Shown: piece by piece, positions 35,434 to 44,692 of the stretch
Numbering within the stretch: the first letter of the stretch is position 1
Layout of the letters: each line of letters starts with the position of its first letter
From: Alphaproteobacteria bacterium 46_93_T64
GTDB lineage: Bacteria; Pseudomonadota; Alphaproteobacteria; Sneathiellales; Sneathiellaceae
Length of the DNA stretch: 64,000 nucleotides
Direction of reading: 5' to 3'
NCBI GenBank assembly: GCA_002163135.1
Contig: MAAN01000017.1
Location: 62,001-126,000 of the forward strand
The notes under the pieces: model-generated
The model's input: the letters and a program-made list of their open reading frames with translations, nothing else
Databases searched by the model: none
Told to the model about the DNA's origin: nothing
Translations under genes and position numbers: made by a program

Positions 35434-37762
35434 CCCAATTCCAAGTGAAACTGCAATTCGCGGCAAAGTACACAAATCCACCCCGCACGACAGCGCAGAA
35501 AAACAAGTCACCGGTGAAGCCGTCTATATTGATGATATTGGCGAACCAAAAGACATGCTGCATCTATACATCGCACAGAGCACCAAAGCTCATGCAAAAA
35601 TTCTGAAATTAGATGTAGAAGCCGTAAGGCGCGCACCGGGCGTTGCTGCTGTTTATACGGCCTCGGACGTTCCGGGCATAAATGATGCCTCCCCCATTCT
35701 TGGGGATGATCCTGTTTTCGCAGAAGATCTTGTTGAATATGTTGGGCAATCTTTATTTGTTGTGGCTGCAGACAGTATCGAGCAAGCACGCAGTGCGGCC
35801 AAACTGGCGACAATTGAGTATGAAGAGCTAGAAGCCATTATAACCGTGGACCAAGCGCTTGCAGCAGAATCCTTTGTTCTGCCAACCCGAACGCTGGAAC
35901 GCGGTTCTCCAATGCAAGCAATCGACGCTGCCGCGCACCGGATAAGTGGCCGGCTTGAAATTGGCGGGCAAGATCATTTCTATCTAGAGGGCCATATTTC
36001 TATGGCACTTCCCAAAGAAGATGGAGATGTGCACATTTTCTGCTCTACCCAACATCCAACGGAAGTTCAGCACAATGTCGCCAAATTTCTTGATGTTCCC
36101 GACCACTCGGTAACGGTTGAAGTTCGACGAATGGGCGGTGGTTTCGGTGGCAAGGAAACACAAGGTGCTTGGTTTGCTGCTATGGCGGCCTTAACTGCGA
36201 CAGATACTGGGCGCCCGGCAAAACTGCGTCTGGACCGAGATGATGACATGATCATGACCGGTAAACGGCATGATTTTGTTATTGATTATACAGCAGGTTA
36301 TAATGATGACGGCCTGCTTTCTGGAGTTGATTTTACGTTCGCATCGCGCTGCGGTCGTTCTGCCGACCTTTCTGGTGCGATTAACGATCGCACCATTTTC
36401 CATGCGGATAATTGCTATTATCTGGAACATGTCAGGATTACATCCCACCGCTGTAAAACACATACGGTCTCTAACACAGCATTTAGAGGCTTCGGCGGCC
36501 CGCAAGGAATGATTGCTGTTGAGCGGCTTATGGATGCGATTGCCCATGATCTCGGTAAAGATCCACTGGATGTGCGCAAAATTAATCTGTACGGCAAAAC
36601 TGATCGCAATGTGACCCCTTATCATATGACCGTTGAGGATAACATTGCTGGTGACATTATTGCCGAGCTTGAGAAGAAGTCCGGATACGCAGCACGTCGG
36701 GCTGAAATCCAAAAATTTAATGAAACAAGCCCGGTGATTAAAAAGGGTATATCTCTAACCCCCGTTAAATTTGGCATTTCCTTCACCACCACTTTTCTAA
36801 ATCAGGCAGGTGCTCTTCTGCATGTCTATACAGATGGCAGTGTTATGCTCAATCATGGCGGCACTGAAATGGGTCAGGGGCTATTTATTAAAGTCGCCCA
36901 AGTCGTCGCGGAAGAACTGCAGATCGATCTGGAACGAGTAAAGATAACTTCCACTACTACAGATAAAGTTCCCAATACATCAGCTACGGCGGCCTCTTCC
37001 GGCTCGGATATGAACGGTAAGGCCGCGCAGGCCGCCGCCCGAACCATAAAAGAACGCTTGATAGATTTTGCCGCAGAACACTATTCCGTCGCTAAGTCAG
37101 ATATTGAGTTTCTTCCAAACCGCGTGAGAGTTGGGAAAGAGACATATACATTTGCTGAATTAGTGAACCAAGCCTATCTGAACCGGATTTCTTTGTCTGC
37201 TACCGGATATTACCGGACGCCAAAAATTCACTATGACGCGGAAAATTACAGCGGCCGTCCTTTCTATTATTTCGCATATGGTGCTGCAGTGTCTGAGGCT
37301 GTAATTGATACACTCACGGGTGAAAACAAGATCACTCGCGTGGATATCATTCACGACACGGGAAAAAGTATTAACCCAACCATTGACCTTGGACAAATCG
37401 AAGGCGGCTTCATTCAGGGTATGGGTTGGCTCACGACAGAAGAGCTGTTTTTTGATAATTCCGGGAACCTCAAAACGCATGCACCCTCCACATATAAAAT
37501 CCCGGCCTGTAGCGATCGGCCTGAGATTTTTAATATGGAACTTTACCGCGAAGCTGAAAATGTAGAAGACAGCATCCATAAATCCAAAGCTGTGGGCGAG
37601 CCTCCCTTTATGTTGGCTATTTCAGTTTTCAATGCCCTCACAGATGCAGTCTCAAGCGTCTCGGGATACAAATTACTTCCAGCGCTAGATGCCCCTGCAA
37701 CACCCGAGAGAGTATTGATGGCTGTGCAAGAAATGCAGCCTGCTCGGAAATGTGTTTCATGA
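35426..37762 (+). CDS. xdhB: Xanthine dehydrogenase molybdopterin-binding subunit
   Basis: A 778-residue catalytic subunit that oxidises hypoxanthine and xanthine to urate at a sulfurated Mo cofactor. Family features are GEAVYIDDI at the N-terminus, the RRMGGGFGGKETQ loop, AFRGFGGPQGM, GTEMGQGLFIKVAQV and, near the C-terminus, AVGEPPFMLAISVFNAL with the base Glu. Start 35426 is chosen because GGGAGG lies about 7 nt upstream; the frame is open to 35405. The stop overlaps xdhC as ATGA. Confidence 0.96.
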   Translation: MRNPIPSETAIRGKVHKSTPHDSAEKQVTGEAVYIDDIGEPKDMLHLYIAQSTKAHAKILKLDVEAVRRAPGVAAVYTASDVPGINDASPILGDDPVFAEDLVEYVGQSLFVVAADSIEQARSAAKLATIEYEELEAIITVDQALAAESFVLPTRTLERGSPMQAIDAAAHRISGRLEIGGQDHFYLEGHISMALPKEDGDVHIFCSTQHPTEVQHNVAKFLDVPDHSVTVEVRRMGGGFGGKETQGAWFAAMAALTATDTGRPAKLRLDRDDDMIMTGKRHDFVIDYTAGYNDDGLLSGVDFTFASRCGRSADLSGAINDRTIFHADNCYYLEHVRITSHRCKTHTVSNTAFRGFGGPQGMIAVERLMDAIAHDLGKDPLDVRKINLYGKTDRNVTPYHMTVEDNIAGDIIAELEKKSGYAARRAEIQKFNETSPVIKKGISLTPVKFGISFTTTFLNQAGALLHVYTDGSVMLNHGGTEMGQGLFIKVAQVVAEELQIDLERVKITSTTTDKVPNTSATAASSGSDMNGKAAQAAARTIKERLIDFAAEHYSVAKSDIEFLPNRVRVGKETYTFAELVNQAYLNRISLSATGYYRTPKIHYDAENYSGRPFYYFAYGAAVSEAVIDTLTGENKITRVDIIHDTGKSINPTIDLGQIEGGFIQGMGWLTTEELFFDNSGNLKTHAPSTYKIPACSDRPEIFNMELYREAENVEDSIHKSKAVGEPPFMLAISVFNALTDAVSSVSGYKLLPALDAPATPERVLMAVQEMQPARKCVS

Positions 37763-38817
37763 CAGGTTGGACCAAAATAATACAGCAGGTTGAAAGCACC
37801 GATGCGCCTTCAATCCTTATAACTGTAGGGGCCGCTCGTGGCTCGACACCGCGGGAAACTGGCACTCGGATGTTAGTTACTTCCTCCCACACTTATGGAA
37901 CCATAGGCGGTGGGCAATTGGAATTTGTTGCAATCGATGCTGCGCTTAAGATGCTGGCCGAAAATGCACCCAGATCTCACCAAGTATTGAAACTTCCTTT
38001 GGGGCCAGAACTTGCGCAGTGCTGCGGTGGTTATACCGAACTATTATTAAGTACTATCGGCAACGATGACAGATGGTTTGCGGATCTAAAGAAAGCACTT
38101 GAGGGCAAGCAAAACTCTGTATTGATCACTCAACTTTCAAATTCCAAGTTGGAAAGGCGCGTACTGACAGATCCAGATGATAAGCCTGCTCTGAGCCTGG
38201 ACCTACAGACTGCGATTGATCAAAGCCTTAAATCTGGGCATTCAATTCTGATCGAGAAAGATGATAAATCAGAAAACTTCAGTCTTATTGAACCTCTCAA
38301 CGAAGAACGGTTTACGCTAACGCTATTTGGTGCGGGTCATGTGGGGAAGGCCATCGTACACGCCCTATCACCGCTTCCGTGCCGAATAAAGTGGGTGGAT
38401 TCTCGAGCTGAAGAATTCCCTGAGAACATGCCGTCCAATGTTGAGAAAATCGTTACTGATTACCCAAATAACGTTATCGAAGCATCAGCGCCAGATGGTT
38501 ACTTTCTTGTTATGACGCATAGCCATCAATTGGATTTCGAAATAACCGCAGAACTATTGAAGCGCAAAGACGGTGCATATTTGGGACTGATAGGATCAGA
38601 GACAAAACGCAAACGCTTCTTCAAAAGACTGGGGCTAAAGGGTTTTAATGACGAAGAATTGGCAACAGTAACCTGCCCTATTGGGCTCAGTATTTTACCG
38701 GGAAAACATCCTGCTGAAATCGCAATTTCAGTGGTTGCTGAAATATTACAACAACAAAGATCTCTTGGCATAAGAAAACAAGGCCAAACAGCCAACCAAG
38801 GGCACCAATTTGGATAA
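37759..38817 (+). CDS. xdhC: Xanthine dehydrogenase accessory protein XdhC
   Basis: A 352-residue Moco-binding chaperone that holds the cofactor while its sulfido ligand is added, then inserts it into XdhB. The N-terminal ILITVGAARGSTPRETGTRM and TIGGGQLEF motifs, QCCGGYTELL, and the C-terminal Rossmann-like TLFGAGHVGKAIVHAL and YLGLIGSETKRKRF segments fit XdhC. In Rhodobacter capsulatus XdhC works with the cysteine desulfurase NifS4; a NifS-like gene is at 44683. ATG 37759 overlaps the xdhB stop as ATGA; an ATG at 37750 is also possible. Confidence 0.94.
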   Translation: MTGWTKIIQQVESTDAPSILITVGAARGSTPRETGTRMLVTSSHTYGTIGGGQLEFVAIDAALKMLAENAPRSHQVLKLPLGPELAQCCGGYTELLLSTIGNDDRWFADLKKALEGKQNSVLITQLSNSKLERRVLTDPDDKPALSLDLQTAIDQSLKSGHSILIEKDDKSENFSLIEPLNEERFTLTLFGAGHVGKAIVHALSPLPCRIKWVDSRAEEFPENMPSNVEKIVTDYPNNVIEASAPDGYFLVMTHSHQLDFEITAELLKRKDGAYLGLIGSETKRKRFFKRLGLKGFNDEELATVTCPIGLSILPGKHPAEIAISVVAEILQQQRSLGIRKQGQTANQGHQFG

Positions 38818-38926
38818 GACGCAATAAAGTAAGGGAAACCTTATTGCCAATAGTATAAAGTTTAAAAATCTGGGAATGGCGAAAAAATTGATGAAAATGT
38901 CAATGCCAGACGGGGAGACGTAACGA

Positions 38927-40480
38927 ATGGATACCAAGGATACCGAGCATCCAAGACTGGAGCTCAAGGGGATTACCAAGCAGTATCCCGGCGTGCTTGC
39001 AAACGATGATATTGACCTGAAGATACTTTCAGGTGAAATTCATGCATTGCTGGGCGAAAATGGTGCAGGTAAAAGTACACTGGTAAAAGCAATATATGGT
39101 GTCCTAAAAGCAGATTCCGGTGAGATATTCTGGAACGGTACGCCAACGAACATTGCAAGCCCGCATGCCGCGCGAAGTCTCGGCATTGGTATGATCTTCC
39201 AGCATTTTTCGTTGTTTGAAGCGATGACCGTTGCCGAAAACATCGCACTTGGCATGCCAGGTCGACAAAATATGGCAGAGCTTGCGAAGAACATCATCGA
39301 GGTGTCAGAAAACTACGGGCTGCCATTGCATCCTGATCGCTATGTCCACACTCTCTCCGTGGGTGAGAAACAGCGTATTGAAATTGTGCGCTGCCTGCTA
39401 CAGAATCCCAAATTGCTTATCATGGATGAGCCAACTTCGGTTTTGACACCACAGGAAGCTGACAAGTTGTTTGAAACCTTGCGCCGCCTGTCGGCAGAGG
39501 GGGTCTCAATATTGTACATCAGTCATAAGCTGGATGAGATCAAAGCGCTGTGTCACAAGGCGACTATTCTTCGAGGTGGCCGTTATATTGCTGAATGTGA
39601 TCCCACCAAGGAAACCGCGAAAAGCCTCGCGGAAATGATGATTGGCACAAACTTAACAACGCCGCGCCATCAAGACACATCAAAGCGCGGGCCCGTCCGC
39701 CTTAAAGTTCATAATCTGTCGTTGGATAGTACAGATCAGTTTGGTGTTGATCTGAACCTGATTAATTTTGACGTCAAATGCGGTGAAATTCTGGGTATTG
39801 CCGGTGTGGCTGGCAATGGTCAGGTAGAACTATTAGAGGTATTAAGCGGCGAGCAGCTTAGTACTGATGAAGCGCATATATTGCTGGAAGGCCAGCCCAT
39901 AGGTAAACTCGGGCCTGTGGACCGCCGTAAAAACGGTATAGCGTTTGTTCCTGAAGACCGATTAGGGCATGGGTCTGTTCCCGAAATGAGCCTTGTGAAT
40001 AATGCCTTTTTAAGTGCATACCGCACTAAAAATCTACTTGATAAGGGCCTTATAAATAATAACAAGACCACAGACTTTGCAAAAGAAATTGTTGAAAAAT
40101 TCGATGTCCGCACATCAGGTGTCTCTCATGCTGCAAGTAGTTTGTCAGGGGGCAATTTACAAAAATTTATTGTCGGCCGTGAAATGTTGCAGGATCCAAA
40201 ACTGATCATTATTGCACATCCAACCTGGGGGGTTGATGCAGGAGCTGCGGCTGACATTCATCAGGCAATTATAGATCTCGCCGAAAAAGGTGCGTCTGTA
40301 TTGGTGGTAAGTCAGGATTTGGACGAGTTGTTTGCGATCAGCAACCGGATTGCCGTGATAGCTGAAGGGCGATTGTCGGTAAGCCGCGACATCCACGAGT
40401 TTACAATCGAACAAATTGGCCTGCTTATGGGCGGTACAAGTGGTTCAGGCTCTGAGAAGGAAGTTCAAAGTGTTGCTTAA
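38927..40480 (+). CDS. Nucleoside/purine ABC transporter, duplicated ATP-binding protein
   Basis: A 517-residue protein with two ABC domains in tandem. The first has LLGENGAGKSTLVKAIYG, LSVGEKQRIEIVR and LLIMDEPTSVLTPQE. The second is degenerate, as usual: its Walker A is GVAGNGQVELLEVL and its signature LSGGNLQKFIVGREM. It also has FVPEDRLGHGSVPEMSL, typical of the simple-sugar/BMP nucleoside importers (NupA, YufO, RbsA relatives). Its Walker B region reads IIIAHPTWGVDAGA rather than the common ANPTRGLD. GGGGAG lies 9 nt before the ATG. It heads a four-gene import operon within the purine locus. Confidence 0.92.
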   Translation: MDTKDTEHPRLELKGITKQYPGVLANDDIDLKILSGEIHALLGENGAGKSTLVKAIYGVLKADSGEIFWNGTPTNIASPHAARSLGIGMIFQHFSLFEAMTVAENIALGMPGRQNMAELAKNIIEVSENYGLPLHPDRYVHTLSVGEKQRIEIVRCLLQNPKLLIMDEPTSVLTPQEADKLFETLRRLSAEGVSILYISHKLDEIKALCHKATILRGGRYIAECDPTKETAKSLAEMMIGTNLTTPRHQDTSKRGPVRLKVHNLSLDSTDQFGVDLNLINFDVKCGEILGIAGVAGNGQVELLEVLSGEQLSTDEAHILLEGQPIGKLGPVDRRKNGIAFVPEDRLGHGSVPEMSLVNNAFLSAYRTKNLLDKGLINNNKTTDFAKEIVEKFDVRTSGVSHAASSLSGGNLQKFIVGREMLQDPKLIIIAHPTWGVDAGAAADIHQAIIDLAEKGASVLVVSQDLDELFAISNRIAVIAEGRLSVSRDIHEFTIEQIGLLMGGTSGSGSEKEVQSVA

Positions 40481-41543
40481 AATTGTCAAAAGGCCAGAGC
40501 CTTCAAGAAAAATGGTATATATAACGCCAATACTGGCGCTTACCCTCACCATTTTGACCGGAATGTTATTATTCTCCTTCTTGGGTGTTGATCCTGTAGA
40601 AGCGCTTAGAAATTTCTTCATTGTTCCTATCAATAATCAATACGGCGCCACCGAGCTACTGGTGAAAGCAACGCCTCTTATTCTATGTGCCATTGGCCTG
40701 TCTGTCGGGTTTAGAGCCAACGTCTGGAATATTGGGGCCGAAGGTCAGTTGACAGTGGGAGCTATTTTTGGCGGAGCATTGTTTGTCTACTTTCCCGAAA
40801 CGGAAAGTGTTTTCATGCTTCCTGCCATGATCCTATTAGGGGCCATTGGCGGTGCTTTGTGGGCAGCTATCCCTGCTTTCCTAAAAACACGTTTCAATGC
40901 CAACGAAATCCTCACAAGTTTGATGCTTGTATATGTTGCCACGCTTCTGTTAAGCCTGCTGGTGCATGGCCCGTTCCGTGATCCGGATGGTTACAATTTC
41001 CCCGAATCTAAAATATTCACTGACAGCGCAACAATGCCAATTTTGCTCGAAGGCACGCGTCTTCATTTCGGCAGTATCATTGCACTCCTTGCAGTATTAA
41101 CAACGTGGATCATGCTTGCAAAAACACTGATTGGTTTTCAGGTAAAAGTCATCGGGACGGCGCCAAAAGCAGGCGCCTATGCCGGTTTTAGCCAAAAGAA
41201 AATCATCTGGTTTAGCCTATTGTTTGGTGGTGCAATGGCAGGTCTTGCAGGAATATCAGAAGTCTCAGGCCCGGTTGGTCAGCTTCTGCCCTCCATATCT
41301 CCCGGCTACGGGTTTACAGCCATCATTGTGGCCTTCCTAGGCAGACTTCACCCCGTGGGGATTATCTTCGCAGGACTTCTTATGGCACTCACCTATCTTG
41401 GCGGTGAAACGGCCCAGATCAATTTGGGCATGCCTGTCGCCGTTACCGGTGTTTTCCAGGGGATGGTTCTTTTCTACCTTCTCGCCTGTGACGTATTTGT
41501 AAATTATCGCTTTCAACTAAATCGCTTCGGAAAGGCAGCCTAA
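40470..41543 (+). CDS. Nucleoside/purine ABC transporter permease 1
   Basis: A 357-residue inner-membrane permease of the BPD_transp_2 type, with about 8-10 hydrophobic segments. GFRANVWNIGAEGQLTVGAI is the family signature. It pairs with the next permease to form the channel. The start is GTG at 40470, which overlaps the upstream stop by 11 bp and has AAGGAAG about 7 nt before it. An upstream ATG at 40416 lies inside the ATPase gene and lacks a site. Confidence 0.9.
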   Translation: MLLKIVKRPEPSRKMVYITPILALTLTILTGMLLFSFLGVDPVEALRNFFIVPINNQYGATELLVKATPLILCAIGLSVGFRANVWNIGAEGQLTVGAIFGGALFVYFPETESVFMLPAMILLGAIGGALWAAIPAFLKTRFNANEILTSLMLVYVATLLLSLLVHGPFRDPDGYNFPESKIFTDSATMPILLEGTRLHFGSIIALLAVLTTWIMLAKTLIGFQVKVIGTAPKAGAYAGFSQKKIIWFSLLFGGAMAGLAGISEVSGPVGQLLPSISPGYGFTAIIVAFLGRLHPVGIIFAGLLMALTYLGGETAQINLGMPVAVTGVFQGMVLFYLLACDVFVNYRFQLNRFGKAA

Positions 41544-42472
41544 TGAACGGATTTGAATGGGTTGTCCCCGTAATATTGACAGTAATAACCGCAGCAACAC
41601 CTCTTGTTTTTGCTGGAATTGGTGAATTAGTGACTGAAAAAGCAGGCGTTTTGAACCTCGGCATCGAAGGTATGATGCTCGCGGGTGCTGTAACAGCGTT
41701 TGTAACCGCTACGCTTACCGGTAATTACATTCTCGCAGTCGCAGCCGGAGCTCTCGCCGGTATGTTCATGGCGTTCTTGTTTGGTGTTCTAACACTCTCT
41801 TTGATGGCAAATCAGGTAGCTACGGGCCTTGCTCTAACTCTATTTGGTATCGGCATCAGCGCCCTCATCGGACAAGATTTCGTTGGCGAGCCTGTAAAGG
41901 CACTTGAGAAACTAAACATTGCTGGCCTCACTGATCTGCCTGTGATTGGGCCAATCCTATTTGGTCAAGATGCTCTTGTTTACTTGTCCTTCTTTGTGGT
42001 TTTTGCGGTCAGCTGGTTTTTATTCAAAACGAAAGCCGGACTTATTTTACGGGCAGTAGGCGATTCTCACGACGCGGCACATTCTATCGGTTATTCCGTT
42101 ATAGGCATCCGATATCTTGCTGTTCTGTTTGGTGGTGCCATGTCCGGCATCGGCGGTGCCTATCTATCGCTCGCCTATACACCAATGTGGGCAGAAAATA
42201 TGACCGCTGGCCGCGGCTGGATTGCACTTGCGCTTATCGTATTCGCCACATGGAAGCCCGGGCTGGTTCTTGTTGGGGCTTATATGTTTGGTGGCATTAC
42301 GATTTTGCAGCTCCACGCACAGGCCGCGGGGCTTGACTTGCCATCGCAGGTATTGTCCATGTTACCGTACATCGCAACGATCGTTGTATTGGTCATTATA
42401 TCAAAAGACGAGTCGCGTATCAGAAAACACGCCCCTGCCTGCATCGGGAAGATTTTCCATCCAGCAGCGTAA
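41543..42472 (+). CDS. Nucleoside/purine ABC transporter permease 2
   Basis: A 309-residue membrane permease with about 8-9 hydrophobic helices. LVFAGIGELVTEKAGVLNLGIEGMMLAGA near the N-terminus is diagnostic of the second permease of BMP-type nucleoside importers. Its ATG overlaps the preceding stop (TAATG). The binding-protein gene follows after 39 bp. Confidence 0.93.
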   Translation: MNGFEWVVPVILTVITAATPLVFAGIGELVTEKAGVLNLGIEGMMLAGAVTAFVTATLTGNYILAVAAGALAGMFMAFLFGVLTLSLMANQVATGLALTLFGIGISALIGQDFVGEPVKALEKLNIAGLTDLPVIGPILFGQDALVYLSFFVVFAVSWFLFKTKAGLILRAVGDSHDAAHSIGYSVIGIRYLAVLFGGAMSGIGGAYLSLAYTPMWAENMTAGRGWIALALIVFATWKPGLVLVGAYMFGGITILQLHAQAAGLDLPSQVLSMLPYIATIVVLVIISKDESRIRKHAPACIGKIFHPAA

Positions 42473-42511
42473 ACGGGTAATAAAACTAGAAATTTGACAG
42501 AGGAGAGAACT

Positions 42512-43591
42512 ATGAAATTCAAAACTATGGCATCTCTGCTAGGTGCAGCAGCGGTTGCGGGCGGTATGCTCGTTTCAGGTGCAGCATCTGCAGAAGACAA
42601 AATCGGCTTTGTTTATGTTGGACCAGTGGGCGACCACGGTTGGACATACCGCCACGACATTGGCCGTCAGGCTGTTGTGAAAGCTTTGGGCGACAAAGTA
42701 AAAACAACATATGTTGAAAGCGTAAAAGAAGGACCGGACTCTGAACGCGTCATTCGCCAAATGGCTGCGAGTGGTCACAAGATCATCTTTACAACATCGT
42801 TTGGTTTCATGAACCCAACGTTGAAAGTTGCAAAGCAATTTCCAAACGTAAAGTTTGAGCACGCAACAGGTTACAAACGCGCGGACAACGTCAGCACATA
42901 TTCAGGCCGCTTCTATGAAGGCCGCTATGTTGTTGGTAAAATCGCCGGTAAGATGACAAAATCAAATATCATCGGTTATGTAGGTTCTTTCCCAATTCCT
43001 GAAGTTGTACGTGGCATTAATGCTGTTGCACTTGCAGCACGCAGCGTAAATCCAGATGTACAGATTAAAGTTACATGGGTGAACACATGGTATGATCCGG
43101 GCAAAGAAGGCGATGCAGCTAAAGCTCTTATCGACCAAGGTGCAGACATCATCCTGCAACACACAGATAGCCCTGCCCCATTACAGGTAGCAGAAAGCCG
43201 CGGCGTTTGGGCTGTTGGTCAAGCATCTGACATGAACCATTTCGCACCAAAAGCACAGCTTACTGCGATCATCGACAACTGGGATAAATACTATGTTGAA
43301 CGCGCAAAAGCAGCGCTCGACGGTTCTTGGAAATCAATGGACACATGGGCAGGCTTGAAAGCCGGCATGGTAGAACTTGCAGAATTCAACAAAGCAATTC
43401 CAGCTGATGTTGTAAAACTCGCGTCCGACACAAAGGCCGGCATCATGGATGGATCTATCCACCCATTTGCAGGCCCGTTTAATAAACAAGACGGAACCCC
43501 AGCTGTTGCTGCCGGTAAAAATCTTGAAGATGGTGTCCTTCTTGGTATGGATTGGTACGTAGAAGGTGTGCTTGGCAAACTGCCGAAATAA
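42512..43591 (+). CDS. BMP-family periplasmic substrate-binding protein
   Basis: A 359-residue exported binding protein. The signal peptide runs to about residue 29 (MKFKTMASLLGAAAVAGGML..., cleavage after ASA). There is no lipobox Cys, so it is likely a free periplasmic protein rather than a lipoprotein. The mature part starts IGFVYVGPVGDHGWTYRHDIG, typical of the Bmp/PnrA family that binds nucleosides or nucleobases. Other conserved stretches are HATGYKRADNVSTYSGRFYEGRYV and DIILQHTDSPAPLQ. AGGAGAG precedes ATG 42512. Codon choice here looks biased toward a highly expressed set (many GCA, AAA, GTT), as expected for a binding protein. A terminator follows. Confidence 0.93.
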   Translation: MKFKTMASLLGAAAVAGGMLVSGAASAEDKIGFVYVGPVGDHGWTYRHDIGRQAVVKALGDKVKTTYVESVKEGPDSERVIRQMAASGHKIIFTTSFGFMNPTLKVAKQFPNVKFEHATGYKRADNVSTYSGRFYEGRYVVGKIAGKMTKSNIIGYVGSFPIPEVVRGINAVALAARSVNPDVQIKVTWVNTWYDPGKEGDAAKALIDQGADIILQHTDSPAPLQVAESRGVWAVGQASDMNHFAPKAQLTAIIDNWDKYYVERAKAALDGSWKSMDTWAGLKAGMVELAEFNKAIPADVVKLASDTKAGIMDGSIHPFAGPFNKQDGTPAVAAGKNLEDGVLLGMDWYVEGVLGKLPK

Positions 43592-43612
43592 GCGCTAATT
43601 TTCGAACAAGAA

Positions 43613-43652
43613 CCCTCGCCGGACTTGAAGTGTTCGGCGGGGGTTTTATTTT
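43613..43652 (+). terminator. Rho-independent terminator after the BMP operon
   Basis: CCCTCGCCGGA (43613-43623) pairs with TTCGGCGGGGG (43633-43643), with two G-U or similar wobble positions and a 9-nt loop. TTTTATTTTA follows directly. It ends the four-gene ABC importer operon and separates it from the adenine deaminase gene. Confidence 0.88.
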
Positions 43653-43675
43653 ATGTGTAGCGCGAAGGAGATATC

Positions 43676-44692
43676 ATGACAGCACTCAGAAAATTTATCG
43701 AAGGCCTGCCCAAAACAGAATTACACCTTCATATTGAGGGTAGCCTTGAGCCTGAACTCATGTTTGCGTTGGCCAAACGGAACAATATCTCCCTCCCATT
43801 TAAAACCATCGAGGATGTTCGCGCAGCTTATCAATTCAGCGAACTACAGGATTTTCTGGATATCTATTATCAGGGTATGGGCGTCCTGCAAACTGAGCAA
43901 GATTTCTACGATTTGACAATGGCGTACCTGAACAAGGTCCACAGCCAGAATGTCATGCATGTGGAAATATTCTTTGACCCACAAGGGCATACAGAACGCG
44001 GCATCTCAATGGATACTGTGATCAGCGGAATTACACGCGCACTTGAAAAGGGCCAACGTGAACTGGGCATCAGCTATAAATTGATCATGTGTTTTCTTCG
44101 TCACTTAAGCGAAGACGCAGCGATGGAAACCCTGGAACAAGCGCTTCCCTTTAAAGACAAACTTTGCGGTGTCGGATTGGACTCGTCCGAACTCGGGCAT
44201 CCACCGTCCAAGTTTAAAAACGTCTTTGCCCGCGCAAAAGAAGAAGGACTGTATCTTGTCGCCCACGCAGGTGAAGAAGGCCCGCCAGCTTATGTATATG
44301 AAGCGCTGGATGTTCTTAAGATCGACAGACTTGATCACGGCAACAGAAGCCTTGAAGACGCAGATCTCACCGCACGCCTTGCGAAGTCTCAAATCGCTTT
44401 AACCGTTTGTCCTTTGTCCAATTACAAGCTCGCTGGCGTCAAGGATATGAGTAAACATCCTTTAGGAGAAATGCTGTCCAAAAATCTGAATGCCACAATA
44501 AATTCTGATGACCCTGCATATTTCGGCGGGTACATGAATGAAAATTATCTGGCTGTGACCGAAGCATTGGATCTCGGTATGGACGAAGTAATCACTTTGG
44601 CTCGAAATGGAGTTGCTGCCACTTTTTGTACTACCGCAGAAAAATCTGCCATGATGCAAAAACTGGACGACTATCTGGACCAATGGACCTGA
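43676..44692 (+). CDS. Adenine deaminase (adenosine-deaminase-like fold)
   Basis: A 338-residue metal-dependent deaminase. The zinc ligands are in ELHLHIEGS (His17, His19), VAHAGEEG, and the C-terminal Asp of NSDDPAYFGGY. The variants FFDPQGHTERGI, RHLSEDAAMETL and NSDDPAYFGGY are those of adenine deaminases of the yeast Aah1/Pseudomonas PA0148 type, rather than true adenosine deaminases (NTDDP...). It would convert adenine to hypoxanthine for XdhAB. AAGGAG lies about 7 nt before the ATG. The 3' end overlaps the next gene by 10 bp. Confidence 0.88.
   Translation: MTALRKFIEGLPKTELHLHIEGSLEPELMFALAKRNNISLPFKTIEDVRAAYQFSELQDFLDIYYQGMGVLQTEQDFYDLTMAYLNKVHSQNVMHVEIFFDPQGHTERGISMDTVISGITRALEKGQRELGISYKLIMCFLRHLSEDAAMETLEQALPFKDKLCGVGLDSSELGHPPSKFKNVFARAKEEGLYLVAHAGEEGPPAYVYEALDVLKIDRLDHGNRSLEDADLTARLAKSQIALTVCPLSNYKLAGVKDMSKHPLGEMLSKNLNATINSDDPAYFGGYMNENYLAVTEALDLGMDEVITLARNGVAATFCTTAEKSAMMQKLDDYLDQWT

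Noticed and set aside
38821-38847. GCAATAA/TTATTGC hairpin between xdhC and the ABC ATPase
   Set aside because: AT-rich 7-bp stem with a 13-nt loop and no T-tract; too weak to call a terminator.
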